A DNA stretch of 64,000 nucleotides from Burkholderiales bacterium (lineage in GTDB: Bacteria; Pseudomonadota; Gammaproteobacteria; Burkholderiales; Burkholderiaceae_E), in assembly GCA_026399835.1 (NCBI GenBank), contig JAPLQE010000058.1:1-64000 (forward strand), written 5' to 3'. The translations under genes were made by a program, and so were the position numbers. Below the pieces are notes generated by a model, which did no database searches, was not told the DNA's origin, and saw only the letters and a program-made list of their open reading frames with translations. Each line of letters begins with the position of its first letter. The stretch's first letter is position 1. Positions 39,028 through 48,061 of the stretch are shown here, piece by piece.

Positions 39028-39040
39028 GGAACATGAACGG

Positions 39041-39415
39041 ATGGATCTGAAGACACTGCAGCGCCTGGTGATCGACGCCCTCGAGGACGTCAAGGCGCAG
39101 GACATCGAGGTCTACAACACCACGGGGCTCACCAGCCTGTTCGACCGTGTGGTGATCGCCAGCGGCACCTCCAACCGGCAGACCCGCTCGCTCGCCTCCA
39201 GCGTTCGCGACAAGGTCCGCGAGAAGGGCGGCCACGTGATCTCGGTCGAGGGCGAGGACACCGGCGAGTGGGTGCTGGTGGACCTCGGCGACATCGTCGT
39301 CCACATCATGCAGCCGAACATCCGGGCCTACTACAAGCTCGAGGAGATCTGGGGCGGCAAGCCGGTCCGGGTCAAGCTCGGCGCCCCGGGCGGCGTCGGC
39401 CGCGCGGCCGCCTGA
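39041..39415 (+). CDS. rsfS: Ribosomal silencing factor RsfS
   Basis: Binds L14 of the 50S subunit and blocks joining with 30S when nutrients are scarce. The 124-residue protein has the conserved [16 protein letters not shown], the [18 protein letters not shown] segment and [12 protein letters not shown] 39041 follows TTGAGGAACATGAACGG, with GAGGA as ribosome site. The usual nadD-rsfS-rlmH order supports the call. Confidence 0.96.
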   Translation: MDLKTLQRLVIDALEDVKAQDIEVYNTTGLTSLFDRVVIASGTSNRQTRSLASSVRDKVREKGGHVISVEGEDTGEWVLVDLGDIVVHIMQPNIRAYYKLEEIWGGKPVRVKLGAPGGVGRAAA

Positions 39416-39446
39416 GACCCTCGGCACCGGCCCGCCGCGCGACGCG

Positions 39447-39917
39447 ATGCTGCTGCGCGTGATCGCGGTCGGCACGCGCATGCCCGACTGGGTCGACACC
39501 GCGGTCGACACCTACTCGCGGCGCATGCCGCCGGAGCTGCGCATCGACTGGAAGCCGGTCAAGGCCGAGCCGCGCGAGTCCGGCGGCGGCGCGGCGCGCT
39601 GCATGGCGCGCGAGGCGCAGCGCATCCGCGATGCGCTGCCCGCCGGCGCCCGGCTGGTGGTGCTCGACGAGCGCGGCACCGATCTCGACAGCCCGAAGCT
39701 CGCCGCGCGCCTGTCGGCCTGGCAGCGCGATGCGCGCCCGGTCGCCCTCGTCATCGGCGGCCCCGACGGCATCGACCCGGAGCTCAAGGCCCAGGCCGAC
39801 GAGTCGCTGCGGCTGTCGTCGATGACGCTGCCGCACGCGCTGGTGCGCGTGCTGCTCGCCGAGCAGCTGTACCGCGCGTGGACGATCACGGGCGGGCATC
39901 CTTACCACCGCGAATGA
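39447..39917 (+). CDS. rlmH: 23S rRNA pseudouridine-1915 N3-methyltransferase
   Basis: SPOUT-fold enzyme, 156 residues. Conserved VIGGPDGID (SAM-binding knot), [23 protein letters not shown] and the terminal GHPYHRE with catalytic/structural His and Glu. It modifies helix 69 of 23S rRNA after subunit joining. It sits next to rsfS, as in most proteobacteria. Confidence 0.97.
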   Translation: MLLRVIAVGTRMPDWVDTAVDTYSRRMPPELRIDWKPVKAEPRESGGGAARCMAREAQRIRDALPAGARLVVLDERGTDLDSPKLAARLSAWQRDARPVALVIGGPDGIDPELKAQADESLRLSSMTLPHALVRVLLAEQLYRAWTITGGHPYHRE

Positions 39918-39993
39918 GCCACCCGGGCCGTCGCGCGCCCCTCCTCCCGACCGTCCCCCCGCCACGCGGGCGCGGCCACGCCGCAGGCCTACG

Positions 39994-40719
39994 ATGACGA
40001 CCACGACTTCGACCGCGATCCCGACCGCGATCCTGACGACGATTCCGACCGACCTCCCCGCCTCGCCCTTCGTGTGGCTCGCCTCGCAGAGCCCCCGCCG
40101 CCAGGCGCTGCTCGAGCAGATCGGGCTGCGCTTCGCGCTGCTGCTGGCCGGCCCCGAGGAGGACGCCGAGGCGCTCGAGGCGCTGCGGGTCGGCGAGTCG
40201 CCCACGCAGTACGTCGAGCGGGTCGTGCTCGCCAAGGCGCAGGCCGCGCGCGAGCGGCTCGCGGCCCGTGCGCTGCCCGCCGGGCCGATCCTCGTGGCCG
40301 ACACCACCGTCGCGGTCGGCGGGAAGATCCTCGGCAAGCCGGCCGACGATGCCGACGCGCGGCGCATGCTCCGGCTCCTGTCGGGCCGCGGACACCGCGT
40401 GCTCACCGCGCTCGCGGTGGTGCGCGGTGCGCGCATCGAGCACCTCGTGCAGGTGTCGCGGGTGCGCTTCGCGCGGCTCTCGGACGCCGAGGTCGAGGCC
40501 TACGTCGCCAGCGGCGAACCCCGCGGCAAGGCCGGCGGCTATGCGATCCAGGGCCGCGCGGCGGCCTTCGTGCGGCGGATCGAGGGCAGTCACTCCGGTA
40601 TCATGGGTCTTCCCCTGCACGAGACCGCGACGCTGCTGCGCCCGGAGCTGGCGGCGATGCAGCGTGCCGGGACCGTGCCACAGACGACGGCGAGCCCCGC
40701 CCCGGACGACGCCCGATGA
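39994..40719 (+). CDS. maf: Maf-family nucleotide pyrophosphatase
   Basis: House-cleaning nucleoside triphosphate pyrophosphatase. After a Thr-rich N-terminal stretch of about 24 residues come the Maf signature [15 protein letters not shown], the [16 protein letters not shown] motif with the catalytic Asp and [21 protein letters not shown]. The YhdE-type motif arrangement suggests dTTP/UTP specificity, but that is not certain. The true start could be downstream of 39994, since the Thr-rich extension is not part of the family. rng overlaps its stop by 4 bases. Confidence 0.92.
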   Translation: MTTTTSTAIPTAILTTIPTDLPASPFVWLASQSPRRQALLEQIGLRFALLLAGPEEDAEALEALRVGESPTQYVERVVLAKAQAARERLAARALPAGPILVADTTVAVGGKILGKPADDADARRMLRLLSGRGHRVLTALAVVRGARIEHLVQVSRVRFARLSDAEVEAYVASGEPRGKAGGYAIQGRAAAFVRRIEGSHSGIMGLPLHETATLLRPELAAMQRAGTVPQTTASPAPDDAR

Positions 40720-42167
40720 CCGAAGACATCCTGGTGAACGTCACCCCCTTCGAGACGCGGGTGGCGCTGGTGCAGCAGGGGGCGGTGCAGGAGCTGCACC
40801 TCGAGCGCGTGGCCACGCGCGGGCTGGTCGGCAACGTCTACCTCGGGCGCGTGGCACGCGTGCTGCCCGGCATGCAGTCGGCGTTCATCGACATCGGCCT
40901 CGACCGCGCCGCCTTCCTGCACGTCGCCGACCTGTGGCAGACGCGCGGCAGCGAGCGCCCCGCCCCGATCGAGAAGCTGCTCTACGAGAGCCAGCCGCTG
41001 CTCGTGCAGGTGATCAAGGACCCGATCGGCACCAAGGGCGCGCGGCTGTCGACCCAGATCAGCATCGCGGGCCGCCTGCTCGTCTACCTGCCGCAGGACC
41101 CGCACATCGGCGTCTCGCAGCGCATCGGCAGCGAGGCCGAGCGGGCCGCGCTGCGCGGCAAGATCGAGCGCCTGATGCCCTCGGACGAGACCGGCGGCTT
41201 CATCATCCGCACGATGGCCGAGGATGCCGACGAGCCCTCGCTGCTCGCCGACATCGGCTACCTGCGCACGCGCTGGAAGCAGATCCTGGAGGGCAGCAAG
41301 ACCAGCACCGCGCCGGCGCTGCTCTACCAGGAGCTGAGCCTGATCCAGCGGGTCCTGCGCGACATCGCCGGCGAGCAGACCAGCGGCGTGATCGTCGACG
41401 CGCCGGACGCGCTCGAGGAGCTGCAGGCGTTCGCCGGCGTCTACATGCCCTCGCTGCTGCCCAAGCTCAGGCGCTACGGCGGCGAGCGCCCGCTCTTCGA
41501 CCTGCACGGCGTCGAGGAGGAGCTCGAGCGCGCGCTCGCGCGCCGCGTCGACCTGAAGTCCGGCGGCTACCTGATCATCGACCAGACCGAGGCGATGACG
41601 ACGATCGACGTCAACACCGGCGGCTACGTCGGCGGCCGCAACTTCGACGACACCATCTTCCGGACCAACCTCGAGGCCGCGCATGCGATCGCCCGCCAGC
41701 TGCGCGTGCGCAACCTCGGCGGCATCATCATCATCGACTTCATCGACATGGGCAGCGCCGAGCATCGGGAGGCGGTGCTGACCGAGCTGCGTCGTGCGCT
41801 CGCACGCGACCGCACCAAGTCCTCGGTCAACGGCTTCACCTCGCTCGGGCTGGTGGAGATGACCCGCAAGCGCACGCGCGAGTCGCTGGCCCACGTGCTG
41901 TGCGAGCCCTGCGCGACCTGCGGCGGCAAGGGCGACACCAAGACCGCGCGCACGGTCGCCTACGGCATCATGCGCGAGATCCAGCGCGAGGCCCGCCAGT
42001 TCAACCCGCGCGAGTTCCGCATCCTCGCCTCGCAATCGGTGATCGACCTCTTCCTGGAGGAGGAGTCGCAGCACCTCGCGGCGGTAGGCGACCAGATCGG
42101 CAAGCCGATCTCGCTGCAGGTCGAGGGGCTTTACTCGCAGGAGCAGTACGACATCATCCTGATGTGA
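40716..42167 (+). CDS. rng: Ribonuclease G
   Basis: Endoribonuclease that matures the 5' end of 16S rRNA and degrades mRNA. The 483 residues fit RNase G, not the longer RNase E. The S1 domain is near residues 37-120 ([23 protein letters not shown]). The catalytic DNase-like region has VDVNTGG-type IDVNTGG and IIDFIDM, and the zinc link is [11 protein letters not shown]. It opens with [16 protein letters not shown]. Translationally coupled to maf. Confidence 0.96.
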   Translation: MTEDILVNVTPFETRVALVQQGAVQELHLERVATRGLVGNVYLGRVARVLPGMQSAFIDIGLDRAAFLHVADLWQTRGSERPAPIEKLLYESQPLLVQVIKDPIGTKGARLSTQISIAGRLLVYLPQDPHIGVSQRIGSEAERAALRGKIERLMPSDETGGFIIRTMAEDADEPSLLADIGYLRTRWKQILEGSKTSTAPALLYQELSLIQRVLRDIAGEQTSGVIVDAPDALEELQAFAGVYMPSLLPKLRRYGGERPLFDLHGVEEELERALARRVDLKSGGYLIIDQTEAMTTIDVNTGGYVGGRNFDDTIFRTNLEAAHAIARQLRVRNLGGIIIIDFIDMGSAEHREAVLTELRRALARDRTKSSVNGFTSLGLVEMTRKRTRESLAHVLCEPCATCGGKGDTKTARTVAYGIMREIQREARQFNPREFRILASQSVIDLFLEEESQHLAAVGDQIGKPISLQVEGLYSQEQYDIILM

Positions 42168-42312
42168 GGCGCGCCGGCGCCAGCCGGAACGCGGTCGAGC
42201 GGTACCCCCGAGGCTTCCCTCCGGCGTCCGACCGAGCGACACTGTCCAGACACGGTCGACGGACGGCGGGCCCCGATGCCCGCCCCGGCCTGGACACCGA
42301 GGAGGACGCGGC

Positions 42313-43914
42313 ATGGCCGACCTGAGTCACCTGAGCCTGCTCGACGGTGCGTTCCTGCACCTCGAGAGCCCGGAGATGCCGATGCACGTCGGCAGCCTGG
42401 CCCTCTTCGAGGCGCCGCCCCCCGAACGCGGCCCCTGGCTCGACGCGGTGCGCGCGCACGTGCTCTCGCGCATGCATCTGGCGCCGGTGTTCACCCGCAA
42501 GCTCGCACTGATGCCCTTCGACCTCGCCAATCCGGTGTGGATCCGCGACGACGACATCGACATCGACTATCACATCCGCCACACGGTGCTGCCCCGGCCC
42601 GGCACGATGGCGCAGCTCGAGGCACTGGCCGCGCGGCTGCACTCGAGCCTGCTCGACCGCAGCCGCCCGCTGTGGGAGTTCTACGTGATCGAGGGGCTGG
42701 AGGACGGCCGCATCGGCTTCTACTCCAAGGTCCACCATGCGGCGGTCGACGGCCAGGCAGCGGTCGCGATGGCCAACAGCGTGTTCGACCTCACGCCCGA
42801 GCCGCGGCGCGTCAAGCCGCCGCGTGCACCGCGCACCCACCGCTACCAGCTCGGCGTGGCCGAGCTGCTGGGTGCGGCGCTCGGCAACCAGGTCGACCAG
42901 ATGGTGCGCTTCGCGAAGCTGATGCCGCCGCTGGCGGGCTCGGCCCTCGGCACGGCGCGCACCGTGATCACGACGCGCCTTCGCCGGGGGCGCGGCGCGA
43001 CGAAGGCGGCGGTCGGCACGCGCCTGAAGCTCGCGCCGGTCACGCCGTTCAACGCGTCGATCACCAACCAGCGCGCCTTCGCCTGCGCGTCGCTGCCGCT
43101 GGCGGAGGTCAAGTCGATCGGCCGCACGCTCGATGCGTCGATCAACGACATGGTGCTGTGGCTGTGCGCGACCGCGCTGCGCGAGTACCTCAAGGATGGC
43201 CGCGAGCTGCCCGATCGCACGCTGGTGGCGGGCGTGCCGGTCTCGCTGCGTGCCGAGGGCGACACCTCGAGCAACAACCAGGTGTCGGGCACGCTGATCG
43301 ACCTGGCCACCCAGGTGGCCGACCCGATGGCGCGGCTCGACGCGATCCGTGCGGCCACGCGCGCGATGAAGGCCGAGATGGGCGTGTTCCGCGACCTGCT
43401 GCCGACCGACTTCCCGTCGCTCGGCTCGCCCTGGCTGCTGTCCGGGCTGGCTTCGCTGTATGGCCGCTCGCGGATGGCGCACCGGCTGCGCGTCGCCAAC
43501 GTGGTGATCTCCAACGTGCCGGGCCCGCAGGTGCCGCTGTACCTCGCCGGCGCGCGGATGACCGGCATGTATCCGCTGTCGATCGTCGTGCACGGCATCG
43601 GCCTGAACATCACCGTGCAGAGCTACATGGGACAGCTGTGCTTCGGGCTGATCGCCTGCCGGCGCGCGGCACCCGACGTGCATGACCTGACGGAACGCCT
43701 GCACGCCGCGCTGGGCGCGCTGCGAACGCTCGAGGTCTCGGTCACGGCCGCGCGCGACGAGGCGTCGGCCAGTGCCGAAGCGATGGCGGCCGAGGCGATC
43801 GCGTCGGCGGCGGCCTCGGCCAGGCCGGCGCGGGCACCGAAACGCAAGGCACCGGCGGACAAGGCGGCCGCGGTGGCCCCGGCGTCGCGCCGGCAGCGTA
43901 CGCCCGCCGCTTGA
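42313..43914 (+). CDS. Wax ester synthase / diacylglycerol acyltransferase
   Basis: Transfers acyl-CoA to fatty alcohols or diacylglycerol to make storage wax esters or triacylglycerol. The 533-residue protein has the catalytic HHxxxDG motif as VHHAAVDG near residue 142, plus the family blocks LSLLDGAFLHLES, NNQVSGTLIDLAT and NVVISNVPGPQ. The last 30-40 residues form a basic Ala/Lys/Arg/Pro tail (PKRKAPADKAAA) not needed for the acyltransferase fold. Upstream 145 bases show no gene. Downstream genes (lipase remnant, SDR, enoyl-reductase-like) fit lipid metabolism. Confidence 0.92.
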   Translation: MADLSHLSLLDGAFLHLESPEMPMHVGSLALFEAPPPERGPWLDAVRAHVLSRMHLAPVFTRKLALMPFDLANPVWIRDDDIDIDYHIRHTVLPRPGTMAQLEALAARLHSSLLDRSRPLWEFYVIEGLEDGRIGFYSKVHHAAVDGQAAVAMANSVFDLTPEPRRVKPPRAPRTHRYQLGVAELLGAALGNQVDQMVRFAKLMPPLAGSALGTARTVITTRLRRGRGATKAAVGTRLKLAPVTPFNASITNQRAFACASLPLAEVKSIGRTLDASINDMVLWLCATALREYLKDGRELPDRTLVAGVPVSLRAEGDTSSNNQVSGTLIDLATQVADPMARLDAIRAATRAMKAEMGVFRDLLPTDFPSLGSPWLLSGLASLYGRSRMAHRLRVANVVISNVPGPQVPLYLAGARMTGMYPLSIVVHGIGLNITVQSYMGQLCFGLIACRRAAPDVHDLTERLHAALGALRTLEVSVTAARDEASASAEAMAAEAIASAAASARPARAPKRKAPADKAAAVAPASRRQRTPAA

Positions 43915-44029
43915 GGGGCAGCGTGCGTCCCATGGCGCGTCCGGACGATCGCGGGCTCGTCACGGGCCCCTGTCCTGCACGGAACGCCGTGCTCCCGCCC
44001 CGACCCGCGTCCTGCTGGAGGTATGTCCG

Positions 44030-44227
44030 ATGACCCCTGAGCTCTGCGCGCGCGAGCTCGCCAAGCAGCTGCCCGACGCGGTGCGCGCCGTGGTGACGCT
44101 GGGCACGCCATTCGCCGGCTCGCCGCGCGCCACCAAGGCCTGGCGCCTGTTCGAGCTGCTCAACGGGCGCCAGCACCGCGAGCCGCGGCTGCGCGAGGGC
44201 GCACGGACCGCGGGGGCCGCGCGATGA
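44030..44227 (+). pseudogene. Lipase/esterase remnant (alpha/beta hydrolase)
   Basis: 65 codons from ATG 44030 whose middle reads ARELAKQLPDAVRAVVTLGTPFAG and PRATKAWRLFELLNGR. This is the strand-helix segment immediately following the nucleophile elbow in alpha/beta hydrolases found beside WS/DGAT genes. The catalytic serine elbow itself and the C-terminal Asp/His region are absent, and the rest of the frame is Arg-rich. The ATG has a GGAG upstream, so a short peptide might be made. It overlaps the next gene by 4 bases. Probably the residue of a gene deleted on both sides. Confidence 0.65.
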
Positions 44228-45066
44228 GCCGCGCGACGAGCCGTGCGCCGGGCGGCCTGCGCGCCCGCAGCGGGGCCGCCGCGGGCACCGCCCTGATCAC
44301 CGGCGCCTCGTCGGGCATCGGCGAGGCGCTCGCACGGTGCTTCGCCGCGGGTGGCCACGACCTGGTGCTGGTCGCGCGCAGCGCCGACGCGCTGAAGGCG
44401 CTCGCCGCGAGCCTCGCCGACACGCAGGGCGTCAAGGCCTGGGCGGTCCGTGCCGACCTGTCCGAGCCGGATGCGGTGCCGCGCCTCGCCGCCGCGATGA
44501 AGCGCGCGAAGCGCCCGATCGACGTGCTGGTCAACAACGCGGGCGTGCTCGAGTACGGACCGTTCACCGGCATGACCCCCGAGACGCACCGGCGGATGAT
44601 CGAGCTCAACGTCGGCGCACTCACGCAGATGCTCGCGCACTTCGTGCCGCCGATGCTCGAGCGCGGCCACGGGCGCGTGCTGAACGTCGCGTCGATCGCC
44701 GCGTTCCAGCCGATCCCTGCGCTCGCGACCTACGCGGCGACCAAGGCCTTCGTGCTGTCGATGACCGAGTCGCTCGCCGAGGAGCTGCGCGGCTCCGGCG
44801 TCACCGCGACCGCGCTGTGCCCGGGCGTGACCGCGACCAACATGCTGAGCGGCGCGGCGCGCAGCCACGAGGGCCTCGGGCGGCTGCCCCCGGCCTTCGT
44901 CGGCACCGCCGAATCGGTGGCCGCCGAAGGCTACGAGGCCTGCCTGCGCGGCGAGACGATCCGCGTGCCCGGCCGGCTGAACCTCGCCGCGACGCTCGCC
45001 TCGCGGGCGATGCCGAAGTGGCTGGTGCGCCGCCTGGGCGGCGCGATGTCTCGGAGCATCGCATGA
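44224..45066 (+). CDS. Short-chain dehydrogenase/reductase
   Basis: 280 residues. Cofactor motif TGASSGIGEAL, NNAG (VNNAGVLEYGP), catalytic Ser (NVASIAAFQ) and YxxxK as YAATKAF. The C-terminal region (CPGVTATNM, GRLNLAATLASRAMPK) resembles the DltE-like SDRs that reduce fatty acyl or keto-acyl substrates. It overlaps both neighbours by 4 bases, so it is in a coupled operon with the downstream enoyl-reductase-like gene. A role in making alcohols or acyl chains for wax/TAG is possible. Confidence 0.9.
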   Translation: MSRATSRAPGGLRARSGAAAGTALITGASSGIGEALARCFAAGGHDLVLVARSADALKALAASLADTQGVKAWAVRADLSEPDAVPRLAAAMKRAKRPIDVLVNNAGVLEYGPFTGMTPETHRRMIELNVGALTQMLAHFVPPMLERGHGRVLNVASIAAFQPIPALATYAATKAFVLSMTESLAEELRGSGVTATALCPGVTATNMLSGAARSHEGLGRLPPAFVGTAESVAAEGYEACLRGETIRVPGRLNLAATLASRAMPKWLVRRLGGAMSRSIA

Positions 45067-46355
45067 GCGCGCTGCCGCGCACGCGGGCGCGCCGCCGTGC
45101 GGGCGGCGCCGCTGCGCGCGAGTTCGACATCGTGGTCTACGGCGCCAGCGGCTTCGTGGGCCGGCAGGCGGTGGCGCACCTCGCCGCGCACGCGGGATCG
45201 CTGCGCTGGGCGCTCGCCGGGCGCTCGCAGGCGAAGCTCGAGGCGGTGCGCCATGACTGCGGGCCCGGCGCGGCGGCCGCCGGCATCGTCGTGGCCGTCG
45301 CCGACGACGCCCCGGCACTGGCCGCGCTCGCGGCGCGGGCCCGCGTCGTGCTCAGCACCGCCGGCCCGTTCGCACGCTACGGCGATGCGCTGGTCGATGC
45401 CTGCGTCGCGCACGGCACCCACTACGTGGACATCACCGGCGAGACCCCCTGGGTGCGCCGCCTGATCGACCGCCACCACGAGCGGGCCGCCTCCGAGGGC
45501 ACGCGCATCGTCCCCTGCTGCGGCTTCGACTCGGTGCCGTCCGACCTGGGCGCCTGGCTCGTCGCCCATGCGCTGTGGCGCGACCACGGCGAGGCCTGCG
45601 TCGAGGTCAAGGCGCGCTTCGCGCTGCGCGGCGGCGTCAACGGCGGCACGCTCGCCTCGGCGCTCGGCATGTTCGACGCGGGGGACCAGGACGCCTTCGA
45701 CGACCCGTTCCTGCTCACGCCCGCCGACCGCATCCCCGCCGACACGCTGCGGCACCTCGACCCGCGCCTGCCCCGGCGCGACGCCGACTTCGGCGGCTGG
45801 ATCGGCCCGTTCTTCATGGGCCCGGTCAATACCCGCGTCGTGCGACGCAGTGCGGCGCTGCTGGCCGCCGCGGGTGACCCCGCGTACGCGCCGGGCTTCG
45901 CCTACCAGGAGTGGCTCAAGCTCGGCCAGGGCCCGGTCGCCGCCGCCGCGGGCGGCGCGATGGCGGTGGGCGCGGGCTTGGCCCGCGTCGCGCTCGCCGC
46001 GCCCTCGGTGCGTGCGCTCGCGCGCCGCCTGATCCCCGCACCCGGCGAGGGCCCCTCCAAGCGTTCGATGGACCGCGGCCGCTTCCGATGCGAGCTGGTC
46101 GGGCGCGGCGCGCGGGGCACGGTGGTGCGCGGCCTCGTCGCCGGCCACGGCGACCCCGGCAACCGCGCGACCACGGTCTTCGTCTGCGAGGCCGCGCTCG
46201 CGCTCGCGACCCAGGCCGACGCGCTGCCCGCGACCGTCCCGGGCGGCGTCCTCACCCCCGCGACGGCCTTCGGCGAGGTGCTCGCCCGCCGCCTGCTGGA
46301 TGCCGGAATGGAAATCCGACCGGTATCCGGGGACGATCGTTCGTCGGCATACTGA
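45063..46355 (+). CDS. Saccharopine dehydrogenase-like / trans-acting enoyl reductase family protein
   Basis: 430 residues. Rossmann N-terminus (IVVYGASGFVGRQAVAHLA, ALAGRSQAKLEAV), the GPFARYGDALVDACVAHGTHY block and the IVPCCGFDSVPSD motif common to the saccharopine-dehydrogenase-like family. A hydrophobic patch at about 280-310 may contact membrane. Members act in lipid metabolism (mycobacterial trans-enoyl reductase) or are uncharacterised. ATG overlaps the SDR stop (ATGA). Confidence 0.85.
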   Translation: MSALPRTRARRRAGGAAAREFDIVVYGASGFVGRQAVAHLAAHAGSLRWALAGRSQAKLEAVRHDCGPGAAAAGIVVAVADDAPALAALAARARVVLSTAGPFARYGDALVDACVAHGTHYVDITGETPWVRRLIDRHHERAASEGTRIVPCCGFDSVPSDLGAWLVAHALWRDHGEACVEVKARFALRGGVNGGTLASALGMFDAGDQDAFDDPFLLTPADRIPADTLRHLDPRLPRRDADFGGWIGPFFMGPVNTRVVRRSAALLAAAGDPAYAPGFAYQEWLKLGQGPVAAAAGGAMAVGAGLARVALAAPSVRALARRLIPAPGEGPSKRSMDRGRFRCELVGRGARGTVVRGLVAGHGDPGNRATTVFVCEAALALATQADALPATVPGGVLTPATAFGEVLARRLLDAGMEIRPVSGDDRSSAY

Positions 46356-46390
46356 GCGCCCGCCCTTCCCCACGAGAGAGAGCCTCGCTG

Positions 46391-47329
46391 ATGAACACGT
46401 TGCCGTCGTCCGACCTGCTGCACCCGTCCGAGCCCGTCCTGTCGCGCCGCGCGCTGCTGCGGGCCGCCGCCGTCGCGCCGGTGCTGGCGCTTCCCGCGCT
46501 CGGCCGCGCGCAGCAGGCGCCGGCCTCGCCCGCCTTCGTGCCCCAGGTGGGCCAGCAGGGCAAGGACGTGATCTGGGTGCCCACGCCCGATGCGCTCGTC
46601 GATCGCATGCTGCGCATGGCGCAGGTCACGCAGAACGACTTCGTCGTCGACCTGGGCGCCGGCGACGGCAAGATCGCCATCGCCGCCGCGCGCGACTTCA
46701 AGTGCCGCTCGCTCGGCGTCGAATACAACCCCGACATGGTCGGCGTCGCGCGCCGCAACGCCGAGAAGGCCGGCGTCGCCAACCTCGCGAAGTTCGAGCA
46801 GGGCGACATCTTCGTGTTCGACTTCTCGGCCGCGACCGTCGTCACGATGTACCTGCTGCCCAGCCTGAACATGAAGCTGCGCCCGACGCTGCTCAAGATG
46901 AAGCCCGGCACGCGGCTGGTCACGCACCAGTTCACGATGGGCTCGTGGGAGCCGGACGACAGCAGCACCATCGACGGCCGCCCCGGCTACCTGTGGATCG
47001 TGCCGGCCTCGGTCGGCGGCAGCTGGAAGCTCGCCACCACCGACGCCCGCGGCACCGCCGAACTCAACGCGTCGTTCTCGCAGGTCTTCCAGAACGTCAC
47101 CGGCACCGCGCGCCTGTCGTCGATGGAAGGCCGGATGCGCGCGGTGAAGCTCGCCGGCGACCGGCTGAGCTTCGAGCTGATGGACGACCGCGGCGTGCTG
47201 CGCAGCTACGACGGCCGGGTCGCGGGCGACCGCATCGAGGGCACGACGCGCGCGCAGGACGGCGCGACGGGCACCTTCGTCGCCCAGCGCACGGGCGCGG
47301 CGACGCCGGTGGACGCCGGACGCGACTGA
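46391..47329 (+). CDS. SAM-dependent methyltransferase-like protein with Tat-type signal
   Basis: 312 residues. N-terminus has a twin-arginine motif LSRRALLRAA (18-27) and a hydrophobic h-region ending at GRAQQ (about 40), which reads as a Tat export signal. A class I methyltransferase fold follows, with motif I VDLGAGDGKIAIAAA, the acidic LGVEYNPD and GDIFVFDF. The last about 90 residues are beta-rich and unassigned. SAM is a cytosolic cofactor, so an exported methyltransferase is unexpected. Possible explanations are retention in the cytoplasm, a lost catalytic role or an unknown partner. Start ATG 46391 lies 14 bases after a GAGAGAGAG stretch. Confidence 0.8.
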   Translation: MNTLPSSDLLHPSEPVLSRRALLRAAAVAPVLALPALGRAQQAPASPAFVPQVGQQGKDVIWVPTPDALVDRMLRMAQVTQNDFVVDLGAGDGKIAIAAARDFKCRSLGVEYNPDMVGVARRNAEKAGVANLAKFEQGDIFVFDFSAATVVTMYLLPSLNMKLRPTLLKMKPGTRLVTHQFTMGSWEPDDSSTIDGRPGYLWIVPASVGGSWKLATTDARGTAELNASFSQVFQNVTGTARLSSMEGRMRAVKLAGDRLSFELMDDRGVLRSYDGRVAGDRIEGTTRAQDGATGTFVAQRTGAATPVDAGRD

Positions 47330-47451
47330 CCCGCCGGGCCCGAGCCGTTCGGGCCCGACCGGATCGCATCGACCGACGCGGGTTCTCCGGGTTCGGGCAC
47401 GGACGTTGCCATGCTGTCCGTGACCCCAGACCCCTCTCGGAGCACCCCGTC

Positions 47452-48042
47452 ATGTCGAGCCAGCCCGCGCCTCCGTCCCAGCACCCCCGCCCCGCCCCGG
47501 CGGGCACTGCGGGCTTCGTGTCCGACGTTGCCGCCATCCGCGAGCGCGCCCGCCGCACGATGGACGAGGGCGCCGTCACCCCCAGCTACGACCTCGACAC
47601 CCGCACCGTGGTGGCGCTGCTCAACGAGGCGCTGGCGACCGAGGTCGTCTGCACGCTGCGCTACCGCCGCCACTACTACTGCGCCGAGGGCATCCACTCG
47701 GAGTCGGTGAAGTCCGAGTTCATGGCGCATGCGGTCCAGGAGCTCGCGCACGCCGACCGCATCGCCGAGCGGATCGTGCAGCTCGGCGGCCGGCCGGACT
47801 TCACGCCCTGGACCCTGGCGCAGCGCAGCCACGCCGAGTACGTCGAGGGCGACGGCCTGCGCTCGATGATCGAGGCGAACCTGCTCGCCGAGCGGATCGC
47901 GATCGAGAGCTACCGCGAGATGATCCGCTTCGTCGGCGAGCACGACCCGACGACGCGCCGCATGCTCGAGGACGTGCTCGCCGACGAGGAGGAGCACGCC
48001 GACGACATGTCGAGTCTGCTCAAGCGGGTCGGCAGCGTCTGA
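47452..48042 (+). CDS. Ferritin-like/bacterioferritin-type protein
   Basis: 196 residues. A Pro-rich N-terminus (about 20 residues) is followed by a four-helix bundle with metal-ligand pattern: Glu in LATEVVCTLRY, E..H in VQELAHADR, Glu in LLAERIAIES and E..H in EEEHADDM. It resembles bacterioferritin-like iron-binding proteins of Burkholderiales but lacks an obvious heme methionine at the expected place. Inferred role is iron storage or peroxide protection. Confidence 0.8.
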   Translation: MSSQPAPPSQHPRPAPAGTAGFVSDVAAIRERARRTMDEGAVTPSYDLDTRTVVALLNEALATEVVCTLRYRRHYYCAEGIHSESVKSEFMAHAVQELAHADRIAERIVQLGGRPDFTPWTLAQRSHAEYVEGDGLRSMIEANLLAERIAIESYREMIRFVGEHDPTTRRMLEDVLADEEEHADDMSSLLKRVGSV

Positions 48043-48061
48043 GGCGCCGCGCCGCACCCGC

